From positions 1,336,501 through 1,400,500 of the forward strand of contig CM041197.1 of NCBI GenBank assembly GCA_023078555.1: a DNA stretch of 64,000 bases, written 5' to 3'. Positions 46,874-59,200 of this stretch are shown here, piece after piece; positions within the stretch are counted from its first letter, which is position 1; every line of letters starts with the position of its first letter. Made by a program: the position numbers and the translations under genes. Under the pieces are notes generated by a model, which was given only the letters and a program-made list of their open reading frames with translations, had not been told where the DNA came from and ran no database searches. The DNA is from Ulva prolifera. Taxonomy: Eukaryota > Chlorophyta > Ulvophyceae > Ulvales > Ulvaceae.

Positions 46874-49800
46874 ATGCGTGCGTGTGCAGGGGAGGATTCA
46901 ACGTCCTCGGAGCTGTCGGACGTGGAGGGCGAGTCCTGCATCTTCCGCGTCTGGGAAATCCCGCCGCTGCCGATCACCCTCATCCTCGGCTTCCAGGTAC
47001 GCCGCAGCCTGCCACCGCCTCTGCTGGGGCCGCATCGTTGGACCCAATCTGACCCCTGGGTCAAGGGTCTCATGACCGGGAACCTTGTCCGAATTCATGC
47101 TTCTGCCCCCTCGCCCTTAAGGAAATTCTGCCCCCTCGCCCTTAAGGAAATTTCGCCGTGGGTGATCCGCCCAACACTTGCCCTCAGCATCCGCCCTGGG
47201 GTTTTCCAGGGCGGCCCTGGTTGACAGGATTTCATCCCCTCTTGCAAAAAAGCAGATCCGTTCTCCCCATGAAGCCCAGGGCGTCCTCATGTCTCGCACT
47301 GCCGATGGAGGGCAGTCGGGCACGACGCACCCCGGCCGCGCCCGCCGCTTTCTCCTCCTGCCACAGCAGCATGGCGCGTCGCTGTGTACAAGCATGTTCG
47401 CGGTCGGTGGGGGGCTCTGGAGCTGTGCACCAGTGTTGGGTCATCGGGCCCGATCACATAGAAAAATTCCAAATATCCAGGTCTATTTTTTGGGTGGCAG
47501 CCCTGAAAATGCTGCAGAGCGACCCGACATTGCTGTGCACCGCACTGGCCATAGACTCAGACTGCAGTCAGATCAGATCGCCGTGCACGCATGGTCATTG
47601 ATGGCCCTGTACTCAAGTGGAATGGGGGGATCTCAGTGAGGTGCCGGGTGCTGCGTCATCAGGGCTGCGCGAGAGGGGCAGTTGGCACTTTGAGGCCCTC
47701 GCAGAGGTGACATGCTGTGTGCTGTGCAGCATTACCTGACCATGCTGGGCGCTACCGTCGTCATCCCCACGCTTCTCGTGCCGGCGATGGGCGGCGATGA
47801 CGACGACAAGGCTCAGACCATCCAGAGGTGCGCCCCCCATGCCACCCCATCTCACCCCTCGGATACAGTGACACTGCAAAGGTGGATCGTCAGATCAACG
47901 CTGTGGTTGTTCTTGTGCTGACCTGTAGTATGCTTCAGTGCTGCGGCATGCAGTGTTGGGTCGCTTTGCAGCATTTTCAGGACTGCCACCAAAAAATAGA
48001 CCTGAATATTCGGAATTGTTCTATGTGATCGGGCCCGATGACCCAACACTGGCGGCATGGGATATCCTGAGCTCCTGCAATTTGTCAGTATGACCCGATG
48101 GGCGGGCGCGCCTCCAGTCTGGGCATTCAATCATACGCGAGCGTAAGTGGACGCCTGGTGCAGCATCTTCTTCGCGAGCGGCCTGAACACGCTGCTGCAG
48201 ACGACGTGGGGCGACCGCCTGCCGATCATCCAGGGCGGCTCCTTCTCCTTCCTCACCCCCGCCTTTGCCATCATCGGCAACGTCGCCGCGCGCGGAGACT
48301 TCGGCTGCGCCCCCGACGCCGAAACCTGCAGCCCCCGCTTCAAGGCACGCCCCGGTACCCCATCTCGTCTGCATCTCTTCACCACCACGCCACATCGTGC
48401 TCAAGCACAGCTGGTTTTGTATTATATACAGCTAACACGCGCTGGTGGCACTGGCTGCAGGCGACGATGCAGGAGCTGTCGGGAGCGATCATCGGGGCGT
48501 CCCTCATCCAGGTCGCCATCGGCTACTCCGGCCTGATGGGCCTCCTCCTCAAATACATCTCGCCCCTCACCATAGCGCCAACCATCGCCCTCGTCGGCCT
48601 CGCCCTCATCGACGCAGGTCCGCCCCTCTCTCCCCCCCCCCCCCCCCCCCCCCCCCCCCCGCAGGATGATATCTGGGTGAAACTGCTTCTTCATGACACG
48701 CAGGCGGTCCGATATCACAATGCAAGATCACAATCCATTCGCTGCTTCCTTGACAAGCATCTGGTTCGTGCAACCAGCCCCCGACACCCAACCGCAGCAT
48801 GGCTAGTGGTCATGCATGGCCGCCTGTTTTCGCGTGTTCTGATTGTATTGATCTACCAGTAATCGCATGCGCTGTGCTCACGCGGGGTGAGGTGTGCAGG
48901 CTGGGGCGACACGGAGAACGGCGTCGGCTCATGCGTGCAGATCGGCATCCCGACCATCATCTGCCTCATCCTCTTCTCGCAGTACCTGCGCAACGTGCAC
49001 GTCAGCCTGCCCCGCATCGGCAAGATGCCCATCTTCGCACTCTTCCCCGTCCTCTTCTCGATCGCCATCATGTGGATCATCTCCAGTGCGCCCCGGCCTC
49101 TATCTCCATCCATTCAGAGCAGTGTTCGTATGCATCGCGGCATGCACTCGCCCCGGCTCGTGTGATCTAGATCGTCCGTTGCGGGACGACCGGCAACCTG
49201 CGCCAATGTCGCCAATGCCCTGCGGTCGGATACCCCCGGGCTGCAACGTGTCCTCAAATCTGCCTCAAGTCCCAGTTAAAAGTCTGCTGTTCTTGTGCTG
49301 GGCGTGCTGCGACCGGGCGAAACACCTGTGGACACAACACCCCCGTGGACACCTGCGTGCCCACCCAGCCATGTACGCCCGTGCACAGGCTGCAATAATC
49401 GCAGAGCACGACTTCCTGCACCTCGGGCGGCGGCGCGGCCACCATCTTAAAAACCCCCAAAAACCCTGACGCCGCAGCGGTGCCGCTGCAGTCATCTATA
49501 CCGAGGCCGGCGACCCGGACAACGCGTTCTGCCGGTCGGACAACTCCGACGTCCTCTCGACGACGCCGTGGATCCGCGTGCCGTACCCTGGCCAGTGGGG
49601 CCGCCCGACCTTCAGCGCCTCGTCCGTGTTTGCCATGTTTGCCGGCGTGCTCGCGGGCATGATCGAATCGGTGGGGGATTACTATGCGTGCGCACGCCTC
49701 GCGGGCGCGCCGCCGCCGCCAGTGCACGCCATCAGCCGCGGCATCGGCGCCGAGGGCATCGGCTGCATCATCTCGGGCCTCATCGGCACCAGTGCGGACC

Positions 49801-52217
49801 CCCCTCCCCCGTGCTGCGTGCTGCGCAAAGCTCCCCCATGCTGCGTGCTGCCCAAACCCGCGCACTGTGTCACCGCACTCATTTGTGCTCCACAAATCCC
49901 GGTCTCTCCGCAGGCCGCAGTACTTGATTCAATTTCTTTCTGCCGCACCGACGCACCTCAAAGCAGACACGCCGTATGGCCGGCCTAGAAAAAGCACAAG
50001 AACATCACCCCAAAAAAACCCCCCCCCTGATGTGTGCAGCGAACGGCACGACGTCGTACTCCGAGAACGTCGGCGCGATCGGCCTCACCGGCGTCGGCTC
50101 CCGCCGCGTCATCCAGACCGCCGCCGCCTTCATGCTCGTGCTCTCCGTCATTGGCAAGTTCGGCGCGCTCTTCGCGTCGCTGCCGACGCCGATCGTCGGC
50201 GGCCTCTTTTGTGTCATGTTCGGCATGATCGCCGGCGTCGGCCTCGCGAACATGCAGTACGCGAACCAGGCGAGCATGCGCAACATCTTCATCCTCGGCT
50301 TCGCGCTCTTCAACGGCTTGTCGATCCCGGCATACTTCGCCAAGTACACTGAGTCGGAGGGCCACGGGCCAGTGGATACTGGCAGCCAAGAGTTCAACGG
50401 TGCGACATCCTCTGACTCGCCACAGAGCTCCAGATCTGCCGTTCACTCTTTGACGGGTGCTCTACAAGTACATGCGTGATATAGCCATTTCCAGTGGGAC
50501 GTTGAAGAGTCCGTCAAGTTGGGGCTGACCACGCATTCAATGTACGTGCATGTCGTCAATGTCCGAACGGATGTGGCTATGTCACCGTGCATACATATGT
50601 ACTGCCACAAACAGGCTGTAGAGCTGTCTGCTGCGCACACGCGCTGCTGCGGCCGGAGCCACTACCGCGCACACATGACCCTCCAGCCACCTTCGCCGCA
50701 GCTGCCGCAGTGGTGCAGCCCCGGCTCCCGCGTACACCGCCGCGATCACGTGTACGCCTGTATGTGTTGGGATACTGTTTTTTTTCTGGAAGGGCGTGCG
50801 GTGCGTGCAGATATCGTCAACACGCTGCTGGAGACGCCGATGGCGGTGGCGCTGCTGATCGCGCTGCTGCTGGACAACACGCTCCCGGGCACCTGGGAGG
50901 AGCGGGGGCTGCACCACTGGAACCTCCTCGGCGGCCACCGCGACATGAGCGCCAAGGCGAAGCTCGCTTACGACCTCCCCTTCGGCTTCTCCGAAAAGGT
51001 GCGCCCAGCATGCGAGCTGTCAGGCTCATGGTCGAGGCCATCGCGAGCGGGTTTGAATCACTGTGTTACGAGGACGAAGCCGAGGCAGGTAGCACCGCAG
51101 GCCACAGTGTTTGTTTTCAGTCTTTGTTTTCTCCCGTTCACTCTTTTGTAAATACCGCAGGCCACAACACGGGTACCACACACGCATGCAACTGCCAGGT
51201 TTCAACACAGACTGACACGACCGTGCCGCTGCGCACCAACACCGTCCACACACACCACCACCCACGCACGCGCAGGCCCAGTGGCTGGGGTTCACAAGGC
51301 TACACAGAAGGTACACAGAAGCTGCAACCTGCACCTCTGGGTCAGAAGACACCTGCAGAGAGTGCAGGAGAGCGTGGCGTGACGCCTTGGTCAGTCCTGC
51401 TTGCTGCAGCTATCACATTGTCGTTCTGTTTACTCACGCACACACGTTCGGCATATGTGGTCCCGTTAATTCGGAGTTGTCAATGTCCTTTGAGGATGCG
51501 GCTCAGTACATTTTAGGTTTACACGTATCTCGAGATGTACGTGGACATGTCACCAGCCCGCCTGCGGGTATGTTGCCGATGCCGAGTTCATAGAGGCGAG
51601 ATGTCCGGTCCAGCTGCGTTCTGGGCCATGCCAATTGGTCTCGATAGACCGAGCTCAGCCTAGGTGGTACTTGTAGCGACCCAACACTGCGGGGTCCACA
51701 CGCAGTGCATGATGGTGCTGCTGGACCGACAGGGTCCAAGTAACTCACGAGGTCACGGCGCTGGAGGGCCTACCTCGTGCGCACCGCATGTGCCCGCCCT
51801 GACCGCAGTGTTGGGTCGCTTTGCAGCATTTCCAGGTCTGCCACCCATAAATTAGACCTGAATATTGGGAATTGTGACGTATGATCGGGCCCGATGACCC
51901 AACACTGCCCGACAGCCCGCACTCAGTGCTCTATCTACTATAGTAGATAGCTAGCAGCAACAGCGTCATGCTGTGACATCACCATGCGACCCGAAAATCT
52001 GACTGACGATACACTGTCATCCTCCACCTCGAAATGGCGTTAACGTGCGCATGCTCCGCCTGACGCCATGCTGTGTGTGCAGGTGGAGTACCCGATTCTG
52101 GACCAGTTCTCGAAACTCTCCGGTCTCCTATCATGCGGCGGCTCGCGGGGCAGAAAGGGCGGGGACAGCGACGTCGGAGCCGTCGGGGAGGCTGCGAAGG
52201 GCGACAATCTGGCGTGA
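46874..52217 (+). CDS. Nucleobase-ascorbate transporter (NAT/NCS2 family permease)
   Basis: Nine exons in consistent phase: 46874-46996, 47730-47827, 48164-48344, 48461-48617, 48900-49085, 49492-49791, 50040-50399, 50811-50998 and 52083-52217. They give 575 residues. NAT hallmarks: [20 protein letters not shown] with the QH motif split by intron 1; GINTLLQT-like [22 protein letters not shown]; the extracellular loop ending in [28 protein letters not shown]; and the signature [10 protein letters not shown] (nt 50063-50092) preceding transmembrane core helices. [28 protein letters not shown] closes the core. The family exchanges uracil, xanthine or urate (ascorbate in some animal members) with H+ or Na+; the substrate cannot be fixed here. 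Intron 3 (48345-48460) uses a GC donor. The start is the first ATG in frame; an upstream exon cannot be excluded. Introns carry three MITE copies. Confidence 0.93.
47431..47532 (-). mobile_element. hAT-like MITE in transporter intron 1 (reverse)
   Basis: A complete copy from CAGTGTTGGGTCATCGGGCC to CGACCCGACATTG. It is flanked by a perfect 8-base direct repeat CTGTGCAC (47423-47430 and 47533-47540), the target-site duplication length of the hAT superfamily. Confidence 0.9.
47951..48051 (+). mobile_element. hAT-like MITE in transporter intron 2
   Basis: A complete 101-base copy with terminal inverted repeats CAGTGTTGGGTC / GACCCAACACTG, flanked by a perfect 8-base duplication GCGGCATG (47943-47950 and 48052-48059). 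It can serve as the reference copy of the family. Confidence 0.92.
48632..48660 (+). repeat. Homopolymer C tract (29) followed by GCAG
   Basis: Lies in intron 4 of the transporter, 14 bases after the donor. The C run plus GCAG looks like a polypyrimidine tract and acceptor. Using it would read into a stop, and the real acceptor is at 48899. Confidence 0.85.
51064..51097 (+). repeat. Family B dispersed repeat, copy 6 (intronic)
   Basis: GTTACGAGGACGAAGCCGAG then GCAGGTAGCACCGC, in transporter intron 8. It is followed by an AC-rich tract at 51175-51270 and a family C copy at 51457. Confidence 0.7.
51457..51513 (+). repeat. Family C dispersed repeat, copy 3 (intronic)
   Basis: CATATGTGGTCCCGTTAATT, GGAGTTGTCAATGTCC, GAGGATGCGGCTCAGTA. 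The best forward copy in the window, inside transporter intron 8. Confidence 0.7.
51806..51907 (+). mobile_element. hAT-like MITE in transporter intron 8
   Basis: A complete copy with CAGTGTTGGGTCGC and GACCCAACACTG ends. The flanks CCTGACCG and CCCGACAG agree at 6 of 8 bases, an aged target duplication. A loose terminal fragment (GCGACCCAACACTG) lies at 51676-51689. Confidence 0.88.
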
Positions 52218-53518
52218 GCTGCGCCCGGCGTGGCTGTGAAGTCTGTTGGCTGTGGCCTCCTCCATCGGGGCTACGTGTACTTTTTGCGTGAGGCCAGTGC
52301 GTGGCATATACGCTACCCCCCGCCCCCCCCTGCCCTACCAATATGCGAAAATTATAGAAGAGGGTTTTGGGTTGACATGCGGCAGCTCGTGTTGCTGTGG
52401 GTGCGGTAGCAACATGCCGCAGCGAGCCGAGGCCTGGGGCGTACATGGTAGTGATATCCCCACACAGGTCTAGCTGTGTTCTACCTTGCATATGCAGATG
52501 ATGGTGATGGCCTGCAGCGTGCAGATGACGAGCAAGGCTTTCCCAGGAGCTGCGCTGCTGCTGCGGGAATATGAAATGTTATTGTGTTGCGGCGATTGAA
52601 TTCAGAAAGCTTCGGTGCATAGCCTATGCACCTATGCAGTATGAGTCAAGCTGCCAGGCCGATGGTACGCGTATACCTGTGCCACAAGCGCAGTGCTTCT
52701 TGCCCCCGTTTCTGCCCCCCTCCCCTGGCAAGCATGAGACCTCCCTCGCGTGCCCTGGTGCCTGCTGTGAAGGCCAGCATGCTGCGTGACACGCGACCTG
52801 CGCAGCGCAACATACAGGGGTCGAGCGTGAGCCTCTGCCAGCCGTGCAGCTGTCGCGGCGGGCCACTACGCATGCGAGGGCCGGCCGCCGCAGCTGCTGT
52901 TTGGTCGCCAGTGTATGTGTTGTTGGGGGTCTGGGTGCACGTGGGTGGTCATAGCTCTGCAGCAGGTATCTGCTGCATGTGTGGTGGGGCGATTTTGCAG
53001 CTTGTGAAGTCGATTTTGAAGCCTAGGCGGTAAAACCAAAGTGTTGAAGGCTATGTGGGATGCCGCTGCCCGGCCTCGATGTGGAGCGTGCGCCCTCTGC
53101 TGGTGCTGGCAATTGCGTGTAAACTATGCTATGTGTAAGGTGTGTTAGTTTAGTTTAGCAAACTCAAAAATTCACTTGTGCTTAGTTTAAAGTTTGAAGT
53201 TCAGGTGTGTGAGGTGTAATTTGTAAACCGTGCGCGTTGACTTGCCAGAGCGCCTTTGTTGGCTGCTGCGGATTGCTGGGTGGCGCCGCGAGCGCCACAA
53301 GCGCCGCCAGCGCGGCGCAGTGGTGGCCGTTGCGCGCTGGCATGATGGCCACAGGGTGCCGCCGGCTGCACTGAAGCCTGGCATGCTATGGCATTCGTTG
53401 CATGGATTGCATGCATTGGAGCGCGCATGGCGGTGGGAGCGGCACGTGGTGCAGTGTGTCACAGCAGGGCGTTGCTGGCATTGCCTTGTTGTCTACATGT
53501 GGTGCTCTATAGGGGAAC

Positions 53519-53540
53519 CGGCCCGTGAATACACGGGCCG
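53519..53540. repeat. Short hairpin
   Basis: CGGCCCGTG and CACGGGCCG pair over 9 bases across a 4-base loop. Confidence 0.7.
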
Positions 53541-53947
53541 TGCACGAGAGATGGGTCCTGATGACCCGGGGCGAGCACGAGTCATCTTTGGTGAGCGAGT
53601 GGCGCGGTGGCAGCACACGGGGCCACTCTGTTGCTGGGCAAGGCGCGCGTGCTTCACGAGGTTGCTCCCCCAGGATCATTGACCAGTATCTATGAGATAA
53701 TGAATTATACGAGCACGGGCGAGAGCATCATGCGGCCATCACTGTTGCCCGATGTGGAATGGGTCATGCGGGAACTGTTGCCCCTGAGTGGAATGCTTGT
53801 GACAACGGCACCGCAGCTTTGCGTGCACACAGTCTACAAACATGTGTACACATCGAAACAGCCATACATAACCACCCCACTTAGCACAATAGGAGGCCCT
53901 GTGAGTTGCGTGTGGTTGTCTGAGGGGGGTTTCCAGGTGTTTCGTTC

Positions 53948-53999
53948 CGTTGGCATGTGGTCCCGTTCATTCAGAGTTGTCAATGTCTTCTTCAAGATA
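53948..53999 (+). repeat. Family C dispersed repeat, copy 4
   Basis: CCGTTGGCATGTGGTCCCGT, TTCAGAGTTGTCAATGTC, then a diverged end (TTCAAGATACGCCCA). Confidence 0.6.
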
Positions 54000-54057
54000 C
54001 GCCCAAGTGAATCCAGAAATTCTTGACTTGATGTAAAATTGCCAGCATGCCCCCTTT

Positions 54058-54082
54058 CCCCCCCCCCCCCCCCCCCCCCCCC
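54058..54082 (+). repeat. Homopolymer C tract (25)
   Basis: Intergenic run of 25 C, similar to the two intronic runs. Confidence 0.85.
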
Positions 54083-55379
54083 ACCTCATGGTGTGTGGGT
54101 CACGACAAAGCAGTATTATCACAGGGTACCAGCGCATCTGGCCGCTGCAATGGGACGCAAAGCCCAAAATTTTAGTTTAAACTGCGGAGGCCCGCGGCGC
54201 AACCCTGCTTACGCGTGGTAGGGGCAGCACTACCGGTTGAGTGAACACGCAGTGCAGCGGTGGTGGTTCAGGCGCTGCCGTCCATTGCACCGGTCAGCTA
54301 GAACTGAGGACCGGTATGTGCTACTCTAGATCAGGATGAGGAGCAGGATCAGATCTGCATCGGATCAGGATCAGGATCAGGTTGTCTGCCCCTTCTAAAG
54401 CATGCAGGGGAGCTCCCTAGGGTTTACTTGCAAGGCCGGAGAGCAGCACCCCGCCTCGCGCAGCGTCTTGCGGGGCACTGGTTGGGAGCGGGGTGGCAGG
54501 CTGCATGAGGAGCCGTGGCCGCCGCGGCAGTCAAGTAAGCATGCATGGGCACCGGCACCGATGCCGCACAGGGGCGCGTGACGATGCCTTGGGGAGGTGG
54601 GCCTGCGGTGTGGTACGTACCACGAGCAGAACACCTCTGGCGAGGCAACCCTCGACACTGTGGCACTGCAGTGTACACTCTGAAGCATGTTTCAAAGTTG
54701 ATCTCTGTTCTTGTGTCATTTTTTCTGTGTGCGTGTGTGAGAAATGGCTGCGTCTCCGGACGGTGAGGCAGGTGGCCGTGGGGGCAATGGCTGAACGAAG
54801 CTCTGCAACACTAATGGGAGGTCCACAGTCCGCTGGTCCAGCCCAGCTGCAGAAAGGCTGGGCCCGGGCCTGCCGGACCTGTGGCCTGTCATGCAAGCAT
54901 CAATGCATGCTGCTATGCTGAGGGCATGCATGTGCACATGTACAGCCATGTACAGCCCATATATCGGGCAACATGCCATGGGCTGCAGGAGTCGGGGCGT
55001 GCCATGAGAGCACCAGTGCACTCACGCCACAGCTTCGGGCTGGCACCAGATGTGTGACAGGGAGCATGTGTGGGGAAGGCCAGGGGAAGCCTCCCGGAAT
55101 GTGAAGTGTTCTGGAGCTGCCCTATACACATGCATGCCACAGTCTGACAAATCTGTGCAGAAGCTGCACCTACCTGGCACTCACAAGGACCAGGTGCAGC
55201 TTCAGCAGCCTTTTTTGGGTTGGGGTTCTTAAACTAGTTTCAAATGTATGCAGGAAACTGTGCACAAAGCTGTGCACTCAGATGATCAACCCTTTAAACA
55301 ATTGGAACTGAACACAGCCTGTGTTCAGCTGAGCTGAAGCGGAAGCCCATTCACACGATATCAAGCGTTATGAGATCGC

Positions 55380-56259
55380 TCGTGCAGCGTCCCACCAGCA
55401 TAGCATGAATGCTTTGAAGCAAGATCGAAAGTGTGCAAGCGAGCCAAACGGCGTCACAACAGCTAGTCATGCCAGTGGCCATTGGGAACACCGGAAGCCA
55501 CCTGCAAGCTGCGCAGGGCCATGCACGCCCTGCCGGGCTCCCACTGCACAGGGAACTTCATCATACATGCATACATGGTTGGAGTTGGCACTGTAGTGCC
55601 GCCACTGCGGCTGCGCCTGGGTCGCCGCTGCTGTCCTGCTCGTGCACAACCGCGTCGGAGGCGAGCGGGCACACATGGCCATGGCTCCGGCTCCGAGATC
55701 AGGTGGCAACATCGATGTGGGCGTCAACTCTGACGGGGTCTGATATAAATCCTTGCTTGTCGATTCTCAAGCAGTCAACTTCTTGCATTTGCGCTGGATG
55801 GTGAATCACCGACGCTCAGGACACAACAGTCACCGAATCAATCAGCGGTCGTGGTCAGAACTGCAGCTTGGACGTAGTTTGAGTGGGTGACGAGTGGCCA
55901 CAGTCGAGCCGTCTGAGATCTGATAGATCTAGATTCCGAGCGTGAGTGCGGTCTTGCAATATATTCGCTGTCCGGTCGAACGCCTCATTGCCCAGCGGCA
56001 GAAACGAACTACTAGCAGCAAGGCGGTGCGGCACAGCGTGATCGTGATCCGCTCTGTTGAATTGGGCACATTGCTACCAAGAGGCACTCAGCGACTGGGG
56101 CAGTGCTGGTATACATTAGTTGACCACCTAGCAGGCAATCGATGATGAGTGCGCAAGGCTCAAGACAGACGATGGCAAAGACTGGAGGACTGACGAGGCC
56201 TCTCATGAAGGTATCTTTGCTCGCGGCATGCCTCGTGGCCAGCCGCGCCAACCTGACAG
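55380..56259 (+). repeat. Tandem-duplicated promoter and first exon, copy 1
   Basis: Aligns by eye to about 63280-64000. Shared blocks include CATGCACGCC(C)GCCGGG, AAGCAGTCAA(CT)TTC.TGCAT, CACCGAATCA, ACTGCAGCTTG, CAGTTCTGAC-like stretches, GGGCACA, then the first-exon sequence around GACAGACGATGGC. The downstream gene reads into this block at 56145. Confidence 0.65.
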
Positions 56260-59200
56260 GTACGCTCACAACCAGCTACACATCCTCTTCAAATTGTCGG
56301 CGCTCTGAACTGTGTCTTCACCAGCGGCACCATTCGATGTCGCACCTCCGAAGCACGCGTGAGTACTGTCACCGGTACCTCTCCAGCTGTTGCTTCCAGA
56401 CGCGGCAATCGTCCTGTCCACCTGAGGAAGCAGCACCTCGCACGGCTTCCAGTAGAGGCAGAACGAGTGTGTAGGTCTCTATCAGCCCTGCTGTCCCTCA
56501 GCAGCAAGGGAGATCCCAATCCGTGATGATTAGTGATGATTAGTACTGGTGTGCACATAGGCACAGGCAGGGCTGCTAGCAGCCAGCCAGCTACATGTAC
56601 ACATCATACGATGCATAGATTCCACTCTATACTTATGTATGGAATGCCAGCCAACCCACACACAGCAAAACCATGCTTACATAGAGCAGGCACTGCCAGA
56701 CCGTTGTTGAGTGCAGTCAGTCATGTCTCAAGGCCTGAGGTAGCTCCTGTAGTAGTACTGCAGAGAGGTCATAGCTATATGTGCACTACTAGTCCAAGCC
56801 AGCATGACTCATTGTTGACTCATGCTATCCATCTTGGCTAGGTGCATGCATGGCCAAGGCACATGCCCCCAGCTGCAGGCATGAAATGTGTTTTAGCAGT
56901 GTCCTCCTGTCTCCATCATGTGTCTAGCAAGGTGGTGTTGCAGGTGCACAGCCACAAATCTAAAGCACATCCAAGCCTCACCCACCCATCACCGTGATGT
57001 GGGTGACCCACATGTGCACAGCCACACGACAAGCCTGCAAGTCTGAAAGCATCCCACACGAACAAGCATCATCTGCGCCAGCTGCACGCAGAAACAGCTG
57101 CAGGGAACAGAAATGTTCTGTAGCGCAACCTGGGTCCCCTCTCCTTCAAACGTCAAGTGAATCCTCTTGAAACGGTGCCGCACCACCAATATGTGCACAG
57201 ATCTGCACTCCAACCCTCCGCTCCCATGGTCCACACGCATATGGTTCCCACGCAAAATACACCTACTCCTCAGGCATGGCGGCCGTTCATTGTTGAAAGG
57301 TGCCTGTTGCAATGTCGCGGTTGAGTCCCGGCACAGCTCGTTCCGTGACTGACAGTGCTTCAGCTTGCAGGGTCATCGGGGTGTGTGTGGGCACAGGGGG
57401 ACACCGCGGACGGCGCCGCCTGCCTGCCAGCCGACCTCGACGTGACAAAAGTGCCGGAGTACCTGATCTTCGCTAACAACGTCCAGACGTGCTCGGGACG
57501 GCAGGTCCGCTCTGGGACCAGCTTTGACGGATGCGAAGCTCCACGTGCGCCCCCCCCCAGGCGAAGCATGCACTATGGCATGCAAGACTGCTTTGTTTCA
57601 AGGATACTCCATTCCATATGTTTATAACGCGTCCATAGACTCATGCAAAACACCCGTGTTGCGTATGCCAAGCTCGAAAGAGCTCTTGAATCAATCATCA
57701 GCCTATGGGTCCCCGCGTTGCGCGTGGTCCCGGCAGTCCTGTTGGCCCAACACTGTTGCAATGACCCAGTTGGGGAATGGCACACGTGCCCGCCCATGCG
57801 TGGCAGTACTGCGCGTGTGCGGGTGTGCTCCAGTGCAGTGTTCCGTTGCTTTGCAGCATTTCCAGGGCTGCCACCCCAAACTTAGATCTGGATATTCGGA
57901 ATTGTTCTATGTGATCGGGCCCGATGACCCAACACTGCTGTACTGCGCTGCGGAGAGTCTCGCATGTGGCGTGCGGCGGCCTGTTGATGTGCGTTCCGCC
58001 GGATGTGTTGAGTCCCTCCACGGTAAGGGAGGTAGCATACCCAACCAATCACAAACAAGTCGCCCGGACGGTCGGGCCGGCCGTCCGGTTCCGGCCACTG
58101 CACGGGGCACTGCTGACGCACGGACGCGCTGGCGTGCAGCGCTGCCGATCTGCAAGGACGTGACCCTCCCCGACCTCCCCGACATCACCTTCTGCTTCCC
58201 AGACTCCTTCACCACCACCACCACCGCCGCCGTCTTCTCGCCCCTCAGCGAGCAGTTCATCGCGTGCGCAACTGCCACCCCCGCGCCCCCCGACTGCCGC
58301 GCCGTGCGCGTCCAATACTACACCGTCATGGGCTGCGACGTCTGCGGTGACGTCGAGCAGGATCTCCTTGAGGGCATCGACCGGTGCGGGGGCACCTCAG
58401 CCACCGCCGCCACCTGCGGCGACGGCACCGCTGGAGGCGGCACAACGGTCAACCTCTCCGCGGACGGCCCGGACGCAGGCGGCGAGATTGTCGTCGGCGA
58501 CGGCGATATTGTCGTCGGCGCGGACGGCCCGGATGCAGGCGGCGAGATTGTCGTTGGCGATGGCGATATTGTCGTCGGAGACGACGGGGTCACGATTGAC
58601 GGCATTCCCGCGTCCGCGGACTCGCCGGGTGTCGTTCAGGACGGCGACAACAGTGTGACGATCGGCAACGGGGACATCGTGGTGAATGGTGTGCCGGTGT
58701 CAGCAGACGCGCCGGTGGGAGACGGGGATATCGTCGTCGGCAGCGGGGGTGTCACGATTGATGGCGTGCCTGTGGGCGCCGATGCAGACACGCCGGTCGG
58801 AGACGGGAACGTCGTCGTCACGAACGGGGGTGTCACGATCGACGGCGTGCCGGTCTCTGCGGACGCGCCGGTGGGAGACGGGGATATCGTCGTCGGCAGC
58901 GGGGGTGTCACGATTGATGGCGTGCCTATATCTGCCGAGTCGCCGGGAGTTGTAGAGGACACCAGTGTGACGATCGGTAACGGGGACATCGTGGTCAACG
59001 GCATGCCTGTGGCTGCGGACTCGCCGGACGGGGTCGGCAATATCGTCACCAGCAACGGAGACGTCACGATCGACGGCATGCCTGTGGCTGCGGGTGCGCT
59101 GCAGGGCCCTACCTCTATCGTCTCCCACTGCATATGTTGCAGCGTTTCTGCAGCCCCTGCGTGTCTGTCGTGCGCACAACTGGCTGAAGCCATGCACATG

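Larger units (their letters stand above)
52218..56144. other. Intergenic DNA, no gene supported
   Basis: It includes a CGGCCCGTG / CACGGGCCG hairpin at 53519-53540, family C at 53948-53999, a 25-base C run at 54058-54082 and GATCAG short tandem repeats near 54350-54385. From about 55380 it includes DNA duplicated in front of the second repeat-protein gene at the right edge. TATAAA occurs at about 55743-55748. Confidence 0.5.

Noticed and set aside
47431..48051. MITE copies as introner elements that create introns on insertion
   Set aside because: In every case the splice sites lie outside the element and its target duplication, so the element sits inside a pre-existing intron.
48632..48899. 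Alternative acceptor CCCGCAG after the C29 run in transporter intron 4
   Set aside because: Joining it to the phase-1 donor gives a TGA after one codon; the acceptor at 48899 restores the conserved permease sequence.
57600..58139. Continuous plus-strand frame through 57524-59239 suggesting a single large exon
   Set aside because: The 5' part crosses a complete MITE copy and loses the Cys-rich pattern; splicing 57544 to 58140 keeps phase and joins two Cys-rich segments.
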